Below are positions 25,561 to 37,729 of a stretch of DNA of 64,000 bases, one piece after another. The position numbers and the translations under genes are program-made. The stretch spans positions 19,526,817-19,590,816 of the forward strand of contig NC_089312.1 in assembly GCF_036669915.1 (NCBI RefSeq), given 5' to 3'. A model generated the notes under the pieces. It was not told where the DNA came from and ran no database searches. It saw only the letters and a program-made list of their open reading frames with translations. Source of the DNA: Pocillopora verrucosa. Taxonomy: Eukaryota > Cnidaria > Anthozoa > Scleractinia > Pocilloporidae. The first letter of the stretch is position 1; each line of letters starts with the position of its first letter.

Positions 25561-27190
25561 TTATTTTATTTCTGCAACCGACCGTGAAAGATTGCCCTCT
25601 ACAGTTTGAACGTCTGAGTGTTGCATTTCTTCATGTTCTTCACGCTGCGAACAACTGGCTAGATCTATCCCGATGTGGTTATGAGTTTTTCGAGGGATGC
25701 ATCCAGTAGCACGCCGGGTGAGGGGATTTTTCGTTTCTTCCAAGGCAGTCATGATGGAATTAATCACACCAGATACCACACACAGACCGAACATGCAATA
25801 CAATGACGCCAATACATTGTGGATAACCGAGTAAATGGTATCCTCTGAGTGAGCTACTCTAAATTTGCTTCCTTCCTGCCTTGAGGAGTTTTTTGAAAAT
25901 AATCTCTCGAGACTTTTGATTCCGGATTTAGTATGTAAAACATAATCTCCAAAACCGATTGTAGAAAATGTTATAAAAGAATAATATACTCCTTCGTCAA
26001 AAGTCCAACCTAAAAGATACGGTACCAAAGATCCATATGCCGTCATCAGCAATATCATCGACGATACCAAAACAACAGCAGTCTTAGTTTGAATATGTTT
26101 CGGCTCCAGTGTATTCAAGAATTTCTTTTCGAAACGTCTGACTTCGGCATTAACACGGCTGGTAATCAGCTCCCCAATGGATTTTAACAAGAGCAGGGTG
26201 ATAGGAATCCCATATAAACAAACAATGATGCACAAAATTCTGCCTGAACATGTTTGAGGAGTGATGTACCCGTAACCTGTAAAGGAAATATTGAAAAATC
26301 TAATATTACATAGGTGATTGTTTTACGGACAACACCATTGCAGGAAGGTGACTGCTTTGGAAAGACTGTTGTTCAGAGGACGCTCCATATAAAATTAAGG
26401 AAAGGTTTCTACAGTGGAGTAATTTTAAAGGGAGTGTAGATGGACAGTAATCCAGGATCATGTTAGGTTCTCTTTACTCCCCACCGCGATTGTTCCAGAA
26501 AACTTGCTCCATCTCTCCACCAATCAGATGGGAAACTAAAGCCAATCATGACTTGCTCCTCCTGGTTTTTCCCACCCTCCAGGGAGTTTGCTTATTTTCA
26601 CATTGAGTTCTCGCTGACCCCTGGAGACATGATCTTGTTTTAGTCTGATAGACCTTTGTTATAGCTTTGCTTTTGGTTTTACGAAATTCAATCGAAAATT
26701 GCTATCGGCGGTATCTGTCATAATAACACTTAAGAGGAGTTGTTTACTTTGGGTTTGCGACTGTTTCTTGACAGGACTTTTAGTGTCAAATAACTGTATT
26801 CGAGAGAGGTCACTGCTATAAATAATCTAGAAAAACACCTAGAAAGAATCGTTAAACTGGGAAAATGTCTTCAACTTCTCTTGATAGACGCCCTTTCTTA
26901 CCTATGGTGGACCAAGCTTGAAAGACAAAATCAAGGGCAGACGAAAAGGTCCACTTAGGTTTCGGATCACTTAGGGCCTCGTGTGCGATATGAGAGAAGT
27001 TAATGAACTCTTCGGTGGTTATATTGTATTTAGATATCATGAATTCTTGCAGGGAGTGCAACACTTGATACTTTGTTTCTTCCTCGTCTTCCTCCGTGTA
27101 CTCCACTTGCAGAAAGAGCCAAGCGCTGGGAAGGAGAAATAACAAGTAAAGCAGTGTTCGCAACAGTACTTTTTTGAACAGTGGGTCCAT
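25561..27190 (-). CDS. K2P-A: two-pore-domain potassium channel, 334 aa, 2 exons
   Basis: Exons 26902-27190 and 25561-26276; stop TAA at 25561. The ATG at 27190 gives MDPLFKKVLLRT, matching the start of its seven neighbours; an open frame extends upstream but is not conserved. K2P channels are plasma-membrane leak K+ channels that dimerise to form one pore. Visible: M1 (about 8-28), an extracellular cap helix pair with the sequon NIT, first filter STIGYGY (residues 94-100), M2, M3 (about 161-185), second filter STIGFGDY (201-208) and M4. The intron splits the first-filter glycine codon after its first base. The longest C-terminal tail of the array follows. The Cys motif after M4 is reduced to a single GCIPRKTHNH. 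It is the most divergent member (PSAWLFLQVEYTEED) and the last in transcription order. Confidence 0.93.
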
Positions 27191-28670
27191 GTCTGGAAAC
27201 TGCCACTTGTCTGTTCGAGCTCTCTGTAATGTTAGCTGGGAAAACATCACAAAAATAATTGTCTAAACATACGGAGAATGAAAATGGTGCTGAAATCAGT
27301 TTGTATTAGAATGGAACACGTACAAGTTAAAATTGTGACTTCAAAGTTAAATACAACAAAGAAAAAATGAATAATTGCCTGAGTCTCTCCCTAGCGGTTG
27401 AGGATTTTTTATTCCATGAGATGGAAATACATACCCGTCTTATTGTCATCATCACCTTCTTTTATTTAAAGTATTGTTATCAAACAACAGGATTAAGGAC
27501 ATCTGAACCCTTTACGTGGGAAAGCTAACTCTGTTATTGTTCAGCTTTGGCAGAAGGTGCAAAATATTCTAAAAAAGTACTAAAGAGGCCCTATTAGGGG
27601 TTATCAGGATACAAGATATTTGGGTAAAAAATTACAGGGATACGGGATATTCGGGAGGAAAATTAAAGGGATAAGGGGTATTTAAAAAAAGATTCTGGGA
27701 TATCGAAGATCGAAGTTCTCATTTTTTTAAAATAATGAAATAAGTTTATTAATCAATATAGAAGGTGCAAATAATTGAAAATTGCTTTCAAATGTGATTT
27801 TTTTACATTTTGCCATCAACTATTGTCAATATTGTCAATAGGTGCCAATATCGGCTCTTGTTCAAGAACAACTCTTCAACTCTTCCCCTCCCCACGACTT
27901 TTTCCATTTTGCACCACTTTCTCGGTGACTCATTCCTTTGAATTCACCTCAGTCCTTTAGCAATTCTTTACAAAATGTTACTTAAGAGCATACCATCGAT
28001 AAACGTGATGTCTTATTTGCACGTAATTTCTTTTTGAAATACAAAACGCTCCAGGAAAATGTGTTTTCGTTATCAGGTACCAAAACATTTTACGCTCAAT
28101 GACGTCATCATGGTAACTGGCGTTATCGGGATACGAATCACAAGAATGAACCGGATACGGGATATTTTGGCCAAAAATTAATGGGATACGGGATACTCAG
28201 ACCCCCCTAATGGGACCTCACAAAATCTATTTGACAACCTATGCGTGGCAAGTCACTTCAACTTAAGGTTTTGTAATTTTTTCCTTCCTCTCCTTTTATC
28301 CTTACTTTGAATTTAATCAAAATCGTTGAAGTCTTGGTCTTACTCACCATAAAAAAAAAACAATTTCTAAAAATATGTACAGTTATTATGCTCATAGTCG
28401 AGTTAAAAATGTGTATCTAGTTTTTCTTCAGCACGAAAGCTGAAATATCTGATTCAAAGGAGTTGGTCTCGGCGCAACGATCGCGGTAATAAAAAAGTTG
28501 GTAAAAATAGTTCAGTGGTACATTTTGCTGTTTGAATACTGGTTAAATTTTACATTCTTCAATTTATTTAGCGATGAAAAGAAACAGAAATACTAATTAT
28601 TAAAGTCAAAGATTGTTAAGTGAGTTCAAAGGAATATGATTCGAACCAGAAAATACGAAATTAATTGAGT
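27191..28670. other. Spacer upstream of K2P-A
   Basis: Contains the 27582-28222 element and otherwise AT-rich sequence without coding support. Confidence 0.6.
27582..28222. mobile_element. MITE-like element rich in GGGATACGGGATATT words
   Basis: The ends are inverted: GAGGCCCTATTAGGGGT on the left and ACCCCCCTAATGGGACCTC on the right. Inside, variants of GGGATACGGGATATT recur at 27640, 28150 and 28185. The one plus-strand open frame inside has no domain. About 640 bp. Confidence 0.55.
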
Positions 28671-31600
28671 TTTCCAAAGTTTTGGTCTCAATCAAATATT
28701 TTTGTAAGAGATCGTTGATTCATTACATTCATTCTTATAAACACTGAATTTACCAACGAACTTACCAATTTCGAAGTATTGGGAAAAGACATACGAGAAC
28801 TTCATTCACTAAATTATCTGTGGCCGTCCTATTTCATGGATAACAATCAAAACCCAGCGGTGGGGACAGCTGTTTGAGATATTGAATTTACTCCACTCAA
28901 TAGAACTTCCTGAACACAAAAATGAAATATGTTTGGTATTGATATAAGATTGACAATTTGTCCGTCAGTGGTACAATTTTTAATTATAACTCAACGTGCA
29001 TCCTTCTATATTTAAGAGTAATAGTATTACCGATGATAAACACTCTCTCCAGTTGTTTTTTGTTTTGGGTTTTGTGTTTTTATAACCACCGAAATATAAT
29101 TTTAAATGACATCTAAAGTAAAGGAGACAAATGAATTACTAAACATGGATTACTAAATAAAACTGCATATCAGTTCAAGTTCTTTAAATTTCTGTTAACT
29201 AATTCCGGTACCTGTTACATAAATTTTGTAGACGTTCTTTCTTCTTGATATTTATTTTCTCTCGAAATATAGAGCCAATTTTGTTGTTCCTAACCATTCT
29301 TTTATACCATGACCCGGTTATTTAGGAAAATTCAGTATGATAGAATGATAAACATCAGATTTTCTTTCTCATACCTTAATTGTTTTCTACAGCCATTTGA
29401 TAAGAGTAATATAAATGGGTGTACGAGATTTTTGGCTAAAAGAGGTGTTTCGTACGGATTAAAAGTTAACTTACACAATCTGTGGGAGTCTCAAGTCGAA
29501 TACTTACACATTAAAGGTGAAGTATTCTATCAAGTTTTGGGGGCTTAAATCTATACTCAGGTATTTTAAAGGAATCTTTGCTAACTTAAATGCTACTCGT
29601 GAATAGCTCTAATGAGCACCCTTTCTGTAGTAGAGCTGACTAGGCCCAAGCACTGAGTTCGGCTTCTCGTTTGCCAGTTTCCAAGGATTCGAAAGTTGGT
29701 CCATCTTACACAAGACCCATTCATGTTCAAATATATCATGCTTTTTCACCCCTTAAGAGATTCCAAGACTTCTAAGGTTACTAAAGAACGTGCTCAAGTG
29801 TTTTGCTGTTCTATTTGGTTAAAGCTTGTTAAGACGGATAAAAATCTTTTTCCAAATCTTGCTACCATGGAACTCAAGACCTTGATGTAGGACACTGAAA
29901 ATTTTGCTCACTACTTTCGTGGGAGTCTCGCGTTTTGTTCGTAAAACATCCAAGACATCGAGGGCGACATTTGCTTTCCTCGACGGCAGCCATAATGGAA
30001 TTTATTACACTGCAGACAATGCTTAGACTTAAAATGTATACAGATATAAACAAAACGCTGGAAGGTATGTGGAAAGCTTGAAAAGACTCGGCATTCTCAT
30101 TTCCTTGATATGTAGAGTTAGGCAACGTTAGCTTCTTGATCCTATAGCTGGGTTGGAACAATACATAGTCGCCAAAACCGATTGTGGAGAATGTTACGAA
30201 CCAAAAATATGCTCCTTCGACGAAAGTCCAACTCAAACCTCTTCGTTCTCGACGCCATCTTGATGCCGCGCAACAGATTATCATAATTGTTATCATAGAT
30301 AATCCCAAAGTAACGGCGGTCTTAATTTTAACATGTTTCGGCTCTGGTCTTCCGAGGAATTTCCTTTCAAATTTGGTGAGAATTTTGCTGATCAATTTGG
30401 CGATCAACTCGCCGACGGAATTCAACGTGAGCAAGGTTATTGGAATTCCAAGTAGAGACACGAAGATACACAACATCTGACCTTCAGGAGTTTGAGGGGT
30501 AATGTATCCATAACCTGTCGAGAACATGGATTATGGATTAATTGCTAGCGTATAGATCTTCGTAACTGTGTGATTGTTCGACTAACGCGTGACATAAGAA
30601 CTAAGGGCAACGACAAAAATACAGGGAAAGATTATCAGAAGAAGGTCGGTGCTCAAGGGAACTAAAAGGCTCATCGAACCACTTTTGTGGGAGCATTCAA
30701 AGATTCCTTCATTAGAAATGCATAAAGTGATTTCCGCAATTAGAAAGCTTTAAGTAAGAGAAGGGTTGATGAGAAATATGAAAGATTTTACAAGATCTTG
30801 TCGAGCTCTATGGTATAACACTATTCCCTTTGGTAGACAGACTTTCCAGTTCTATTGGGAAGCATTTGGGTTAGCTCCTTTAGGGCATGTCTGCTTTACG
30901 AAGAAGAAGAACTTTGTGGCCATAAAATGTTCCAAGAAGTATAAAGGAAATGTACGTCCGCTGACATTGTCATACATTACCTAGTCAATAAAATATATCA
31001 TAAGACTGAACATAGTCGGCAGAAAAAACGGATATATATCTGCCTTATATTTACCTATGGTGGTTACAGTCTGCACGACGAAATCAATGGCATGAAGATA
31101 GGTCCACTTTGGCTTTGGCATTCTTAAAGCTTCGTACGCAACGCCGCAAAACTTGTTGAATTCTTCAAGAGACATGTTGCATTTAGACCCCATGGACATG
31201 AACAAAGTGGACAACAACTGATATTTTTCCTGTTTGTCGTCCTTTTCTGTGTACTCCACATGAATGAATAGCAAAGAACTTAAAGAGACTAGCAAGAAGA
31301 AGCCAAAAGTTCGAAGAAGTGCTGTCTTCAAAAGTGAGTTCATGTTCAAGATTACGGTGATCGTTGTAAGCTGGATTACTGTTTTATTGTGTTAATCTCA
31401 GGACACGCGTATCAGCTGCTTAAGCTTGATAGTAGTCAAATCCTGAAAAAAAAAACGTATCGTCAAAGTACGTGAAACTACATTTCAATTTAGGTTTACT
31501 AAAAAATTTACTAAAATCGATGTTTTATCATGTCGTAACAACGGAACATGTACAGTGAACTGACAGTGTGTGGATATATCTGATAGACGTTTAGTTACGC

Positions 31601-31988
31601 TCAATGTTACATTTTTTTCCCAATCAGTATAATTTTTTAACCTTTATCCTAATACTTTTTCACATATTTTGTAGCTGAGCTTCCTGTATTATCATCGGCT
31701 CATTCGCTCCAGATAATTTTTACTGTTATCAATATCTTATCGCAGAACCAGCCTTTTTTTGTTTGTGTACATACAAACTGAAAATCACAATTTGATAAAA
31801 CTATATCTTTCACTTGTTAACGATAAGACCAAGGTTTTCTTCTTTTTACCCATATTAAATAAAAGTTTTGCTACTTTGAAAAAATAAGCAGAAAGGAAAA
31901 AGGTTTGTCTCCACGAGGACATCACCCTATACACCAACTCAATTCATCTTAACGTTTACCTTCTCATATTTATCATCACTCACTTTAA
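28671..31988. repeat. Segmental duplication, copy A (contains K2P-B)
   Basis: This block is homologous to 32381-36252 both in the channel gene and in flanking non-coding DNA. Examples are the GAAGTATTG...CATACGA stretch at 28796, AGTAAAGGAGACAAATGAA at 29116, GTTCAAATATATCATGC at 29724 and GAGCTTCCTGTATTATCATC at 31677. The order and orientation are the same in both copies. Confidence 0.8.
29874..31343 (-). CDS. K2P-B: two-pore-domain potassium channel, 309 aa, 2 exons
   Basis: Exons 31055-31343 and 29874-30514; stop TGA at 29874. The ATG at 31343 (MNSLLKTALLRT) is the first in frame. Features in order: M1 with a LLVSLSSLLF core; cap with sequon NMS and an apical-region Cys (SKCNMS); P1 filter TIGYGY at 95-100; M2; M3 (about 162-180); an unusually basic M3-P2 loop (SRWRRERRG, 181-189); P2 filter TIGFGDY at 207-213; M4. 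The C-terminal motif CRPRCLGCFTNKT follows M4. It is a recent duplicate of K2P-C: exon 1 and most of exon 2 are near-identical, with divergence concentrated in the M3-P2 loop and the tail. Confidence 0.94.
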
Positions 31989-32380
31989 AAAAATTTAAAG
32001 GCCTCAGAAATTTAATTTCCGACTAGTTTTAGGTATATTGAAAGACATAAACTGTTTTCTTTTTTTTAGTTATTACGTGGTGTATACTAAAACAAACCAC
32101 CTACACTCTTTGGAGAGTAAGTGTTAATTATTGCTCGATTCTTTTTCACGAAACCTGTTTGACTAATGGCCGTGTTCTTTCGAGTTACTCTCTAGCTTAA
32201 GGATAAATTGGTCAACTAAACTAAAACTGTAAGAAATTTCTTCACGGTACACGTCGTCTCACTCATTTAAGATGTAAGTGTTAAGTTCCAACAGGAGAAG
32301 TGACACTATTATTTAATTTTGTCTATCAGTAATCATCTATGCAGACACAAACCCTTCCATTGCCAAATTTACTTTAGATA
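31989..32380. other. Spacer between the duplicated blocks, with an intron-like relic
   Basis: Positions 32145-32380 are similar to 38530-38770, which lies inside the K2P-D intron. Shared blocks include ACCTGTTTGA, TTCGAG, GTAAGAAATTTCTTCA-like, GGAGAAGTGA and ATGCAGACACAAACCCTTC. The stretch is non-coding here. Confidence 0.55.
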
Positions 32381-33077
32381 TTCCAACGTTTTTGGTCTCA
32401 GTCAAAATGTTTTTTCAAGAGATCGTTAATTCGTTACATTACTTCATATAAACACTGAACTTACCAACGGACTTACCAATTTGGAAGTATTGAGAAAGGA
32501 TATACGAAAACTTCGTTCACTAAATTATCTATGGCCGTCCTCATCCATGGATAACAATCAAAACTCAGCAGTAAGGGCAGCTGTTTGTGATATTGAATTT
32601 AATCTATTATTGTCCGTCAGCGGTACAATTTTTAATTATAACTCAACGTACAATTGTTTTTTAATTTTGGTTTTGTGTTTTGGTAACCTCGGAAAAATAA
32701 TATTTAATGACCTGTAAAGTAAAGGAGACAAATGAACCTCTCGTTGGACATGGATTACTAAGCAAAGCTGTATATCAGTTCAAGTTCACTAAATTTTGGT
32801 CAGCAAATTCCGTCACCGTTTACATAAATATTATAGGCGTCCTTTCATATTGATATTTATTTTTCAATTTTCACACGAAACGTCGCGCCAATTTTGTTTT
32901 TACTAACCAAACGGGTATAAGAGAGGCGAGGTTTAATGCGTGTGAAAAGTCAAGTCAGACAATCCGTGGCAGTCATCGGTCTTATAAATACACGGCTATT
33001 ACAAGCCTGACAGTGCATGCTTTTATTAAGTCTTAAACGCACAAACTCACATGCCCATACTAAGAGTGGGTATCAGT

Positions 33078-33740
33078 CGGTTTCGCTTCTTGTCGAGTAC
33101 GCTACGTTATAGTTCGCTACATGTTCGCCACTTACATACCGAATTTGCTACTTACTTCATCCTACCATTCTATCAAAAAAGACTTTTATGGCAGACCTAG
33201 AAAAACGGGATCAACATCAGTATCTGAACAACTCCCCAACTACCCCTCCCCTAGCCCAACATTAACCCTAACTTGTTATCAATTGACTGTTGTTGGGTTA
33301 GGGTAGGGGTAGATGGGGAGTTGCCTAGATACTGATATTGATCCGAAAAACGAATATTTATGGCTAACCCCTCTAACCTTTGGTCTGGAAGATATATATT
33401 GATGACATCTTCTCACCGTTGGACATTTCTATGAAAGAAGCTTCCAATTTTGTTGACTTCGCCAATTCTTTCTACCCAACAGTCAGGTTTACTTGTGAAA
33501 CGCAACCTCGGAACAATCACAAAAATCAACGATGCGGTTAAAAGCAAACTAGAAGGGAATTTGCATATGACCAGTTTAACTGACTCCTAAAAACGGCAGC
33601 CACGCAGTTGGGAGTATAAAGTACAGATATTGCTTGTGGATTATGATTAAAAGAGAAATTAAAATTGAGAATTAACAGACGCAGCGAATTCGGCATGTTA
33701 GTAGCAAACATGTAGCGAACTCGACGAGTAGCGAAACCGG
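33078..33740. mobile_element. Foldback element inserted in duplication copy B
   Basis: The ends form an imperfect inverted repeat of about 60-70 bp: CGGTTTCGCTTCTTGTCGAG, then TTCGCTACATGTTCGCCACT at 33079-33135, mirrored at 33680-33740. Copy A of the duplication lacks it. It encloses a second palindrome (33206-33345). Open frames inside have no recognisable domain. Confidence 0.65.
33206..33345. repeat. Nested hairpin palindrome
   Basis: Arms of about 60 bp (GATCAACATCAGTATCTG, ACTCCCCAACTACCCCTCCC, AGCCCAACA on the left) are mirrored to the right, with a loop around TTATCAATTGAC at 33275. This looks like an independent foldback repeat sitting inside the larger one. Confidence 0.75.
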
Positions 33741-34102
33741 CGCGTAAAGTTAAGAGTACTGCTAACACAAATGCTATATTGCTGTACAGCTGTGAGCATC
33801 TTTTCCGGGCCTCGCTCGCCTCGCTCACTAAGTTCGGCTCCTCGATTGCCAGTTTTCAGGGGTTTAAAAGTTGGTGCATCCTGCACTAGACTCATTCATG
33901 CTCAAATATATCATGCCTTTTTACCACTCCAAGAGATCCCAAGATTTCGCCTTATTAGGCTCCAAGATCGTTAGAGAGATTCAGGAACGTTGACCTCCGA
34001 ACATAAGGAAACATGCGGTGCTCAAGTGTTTCGCTGTTATGGATTGATTAAGGCTCGAGAGGAAGGACGAAAATCCTTATCCAAATCTTACTACTATGGA
34101 AC

Positions 34103-35587
34103 TCAAGACATTGCTGCGTGGTTCTGGCCATGTTGCTCAGTGTTTTCATGGAAGTCTCGCGTTTTGTTCGTAAAACATCCAACACATCGAGGGTGACATT
34201 TACTCTCCTCGATGGCAGCCATGATGGAATTTATTACACTGCAAACAATGCTTAGACTGAACATGTATATAGTTACGAAAAAAAGGCTGGAAGGTATATG
34301 GAAAGCTTGAAAAGATTCGGCATTCTCGTTTCCTTGGTATGTAGAGTTAAGCAACGTTAGTTTCTTAATCCTATAGCTGGGTGGATAAAATACATAGTCG
34401 CCAAAACCAATTGTGGAGGATGTTATGAACCAAAAATATAATGCTTCGACGAAAGTCCAATCCGATTCTCTTCCTTCTTGTCTCATTACTGACACTGTGC
34501 CACACACCATCATGATTGTTATCATAGATAATCCCAAAATAGCGGCGGTCTTAATTTTAACATGTTTCGGCTCTGGTCTTCCGAGGAATTTCCTTTCAAA
34601 TTTGGTGAGAATTTTGCTGATCAGTTTGGCGATCAACTCGCCGACGGAATTCAACGTGAGCAAGGTTATTGGAATTCCAAGTAGAGACACGAAGATACAC
34701 AATATCTGACCTTCAGGAGTTTGAGGGGTAATGTATCCATAACCTGTCGAGAAAATGGATTATGGATTAATTCCTAGCGTATAGATCTTCGTAACTAGGT
34801 GATTGTTCCTCCTATGCGCGTGCCTTCAGAATTCAGGGCAACGACAAAAATGCAGGGAAAGATTGTCAGAGGAAGGTAGGTGCTCTAGGAAAGTAAGAGA
34901 ATCGTCCAACCTCTCTTATCAGAGAATTCAAACATTTCTACTTTACAAATGCATAGTTTGGTCTGCGTAGTTAGGTAGTCTTAAGTAAGAGAAGGGTTAA
35001 TGAGCAACATGGAAGATTCCACAAGGCTTTGTTCGGCTCTATAAAATAATCCTATTTCCTTGAGATGTCTTTCCGAATCTGTTGGGTAGTGTTTTCCGAG
35101 GTTACATTATTGCAAGCTCCTTTAGGGCATATCTGTCTTGGGAGGAAGAAAAAAGTTTGTTCCCATATGATGTTTCAAGAAGTGTAAAGGAGACGTACCT
35201 CACATTGTCAAACATGACCTAGTCAATAAAAATCAGATATAACACAAGAATGAACATAGTCGGGAGAAAAAACAGATGCATATCTGCCTCATATTTACCT
35301 ATAGTGGTTACGGTCTGCACAATGAAATCAAAGGCATGAATATAGGTCCACTTTGGCTTAGGCATGCTTAAAGCTTCATACGCAACGCTGCAAAACTTGT
35401 TGAATTCTTCAAGAGACATGTTGTATTTAGACTCCATGGACTTGTACAAAGAGGATAACAACTGATATTTTTCCTGGTTATCGTCCTTCTCTGTGTACTC
35501 CACTTGAATGAATAGCAAAGGACTTAGAAAGACTAGCAAGGAGAAGCCAAAGGTTCGAAGAAGTACTTTCTTCAAAAGTGAGTTCAT
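34103..35587 (-). CDS. K2P-C: two-pore-domain potassium channel, 309 aa, 2 exons
   Basis: Exons 35299-35587 and 34103-34743; stop TGA at 34103. The ATG at 35587 gives MNSLLKKVLLRT. M1, cap with sequon NMS, P1 TIGYGY (95-100), M2 with the shared LNSVGELIAKLISK, M3 (about 162-180), P2 TIGFGDY (207-213) and M4 are all present. The tail motif is CHPRCVGCFTNKT. Compared with its duplicate K2P-B, the cap Cys is replaced by Tyr (SKYNMS) and the M3-P2 loop is acidic/neutral (SVMRQEGRESD) rather than strongly basic. The upstream flank shares more than 600 bp with the K2P-B flank, so regulatory sequence was copied too. Confidence 0.94.
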
Positions 35588-36252
35588 GTTGAAGATGATC
35601 GGTGTAAGCTGGATTACTGGATTACAGCGTTAATCTCTGGACACGACAATCAGCAGCTTGAGCTCGGTAGAAGTCAAATCCTAAAAATTAGGTTGGGGTT
35701 TCTGAGTTCTCACTTGCAAATCTTAGAACTGATTTCAAGCATCATCAAGTTGACATAGACCTTACATTCACTGCCGTTTGCGCTTCCTCCCTGAGAAGAA
35801 CGTGGGAACTTATTCCATCATCTCTCCTATTAGGAAAGGAAATCATTCTGCTTGTGTGAGTTTTCCCATGTGGTAATTACAACCGGCCGGCAAAAAGCAC
35901 CCTAGCCTAATTGATTATGGTAAAAATATAAAATATAATTAAAATATAAATGAGCTTCCTCTATTATCATCGACTCCTTCGCTCTAGATTGTTTTTATTG
36001 TTGTCCAGAACCCTTTTTTGTTTGTCTGCATACGAACTGAGAATTACAATTTGCTAAAACTATAGAATACACCAGTTAACGATATCGCCGAGGTTTTCGT
36101 CTTTTCAGCTATCCAAAAGACGAGCTACGGTGGTTTAATACAATAAGTAAAATCGGATAAGGTTTCTCTTCACAAGGGCATTACTCTATGCACCAACATT
36201 ATTAGGCAATCTTTCTGTTTACAATTTCACATTTATTATCACTTACTCTGAG

Positions 36253-37729
36253 AGTTATCAAGGTCTCGTATGAGATTCATTCAGTACGAAGCTGTTCACA
36301 GGCTTTTTTCGACGTTCCCTGGCAAGGCGATATCAAAATAGTATTGAATGACATGTCTTGCGTATTACTGTAAGCTTGTGAACGTAAAATGATGATGCAG
36401 CTGGCGTACGTTAGATAAGCTATGCGAGAATTGACCGAACAATGAACTTCTTTAAATGAACTTTCATGAATTTTGAAAATTGATCAACACAGAAATTAAT
36501 TTTTACATCCTTTTATTTATATTGTGGCTGAAATTTTTTAAACCAGTCGAATTTTTATTTTCTTTGGCCTGTTCACTATCATAATCTGAAACAATAATCT
36601 CCCATAAAAATTGATTTTTTCTCTTTCTTTGGATTATGATTGTTATAATGAATGCAGGTCAAGAGACATTCAAATGTTTTAAAAAAATTCAAATCAATAA
36701 AAAACTATGAAGCCCAACATTAAGTTTCATTTGGGAACTTATTTAAAGAAAGGGATTTTCTCTCTTTCTTTCTCTAAGGCTATGAATGGAAAAACGAATA
36801 TATTACCTCCAGCTCAACCAGCTGTTAATTGACTTTTTCAACCAAAAACACCTCGACAGCAGTTTCAAGAAAACCTCAACTGATATTTCTGAACAGTGGT
36901 TAAAAGCGATATGAACACAACTTTTTTCGTTCTCGTCTCTGTCAAGTCATATTCACGTTCTTAGTAATTACACTTGTCAGGACAGAATTGTCAATTATTT
37001 ATATAAGTATGGAAGACTTGTCAATCCCTCATGTGAGGATAAACTGGCAGGTGTAAGAATTTCACAATTGAACTTATTCCTCTTCATTGTCATCATCGAT
37101 CTGTGTGTTGTTTCATTGTCAATTTTTTTAAGGTATTGTTTTAATTCAAAGGTGTCAAGTTGTCCTCATTTCACATCCTGTCCTTGACAAGCCTTCACTA
37201 TCAACATTTTATTTCAGTTGGTTCTAGGCAAGAGGAACTTTAAATGTTGTCATATTTTCCCATCTGTACTGCGAGGGAAATATTGCCGCGGGACAACACA
37301 CATCAAGGAGAATCCTTCAACAAGTAAACATGGTACTTTTATTTTAAGTAGCCCTCAGGGTCCTTTTCTTTTAGAAGCGCTTTGTTTAATTTTCAAATTT
37401 ATTCAAAGCTGAGAAAAAAAATGTGCGTAACCAAAAAATCATAGCTGCATCGTCACCACGAACGACTAAAGAAAGAGAAAGTTCTCTTAGTTCTCTCGTT
37501 GATAAAGAAAGAAAAAGCCGAATGAATAACTTTACTCTTATTTCAGTCTGGTTCCTTCGACATAATGTCATTAGCAGGTAAAACTGGTTAGAGAATCACT
37601 GCCATCATGATCTGGAGAAAGTTCTTCTTTTGAGAAATTTTAAAGGAAAATAAGGTTTTTCTAAACTGCGCCAGGGCTTTCATGTGCAACTTTGATGTCA
37701 AGCAGATTTCATTGCTGATAAACAGTCAG
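36253..37729. other. Spacer between K2P-D and the duplicated block
   Basis: AT-rich, with no supported coding region or defined repeat. A short polypyrimidine tract (CTCTCTTTCTTTCTCT) lies near 36760. Confidence 0.6.

Larger units (their letters stand above)
32381..36252. repeat. Segmental duplication, copy B (contains K2P-C)
   Basis: The counterpart of 28671-31988. It is about 550 bp longer, mostly because of the foldback insertion at 33078-33740, for which copy A has no equivalent. Homology resumes on both sides of that insertion. Confidence 0.8.
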
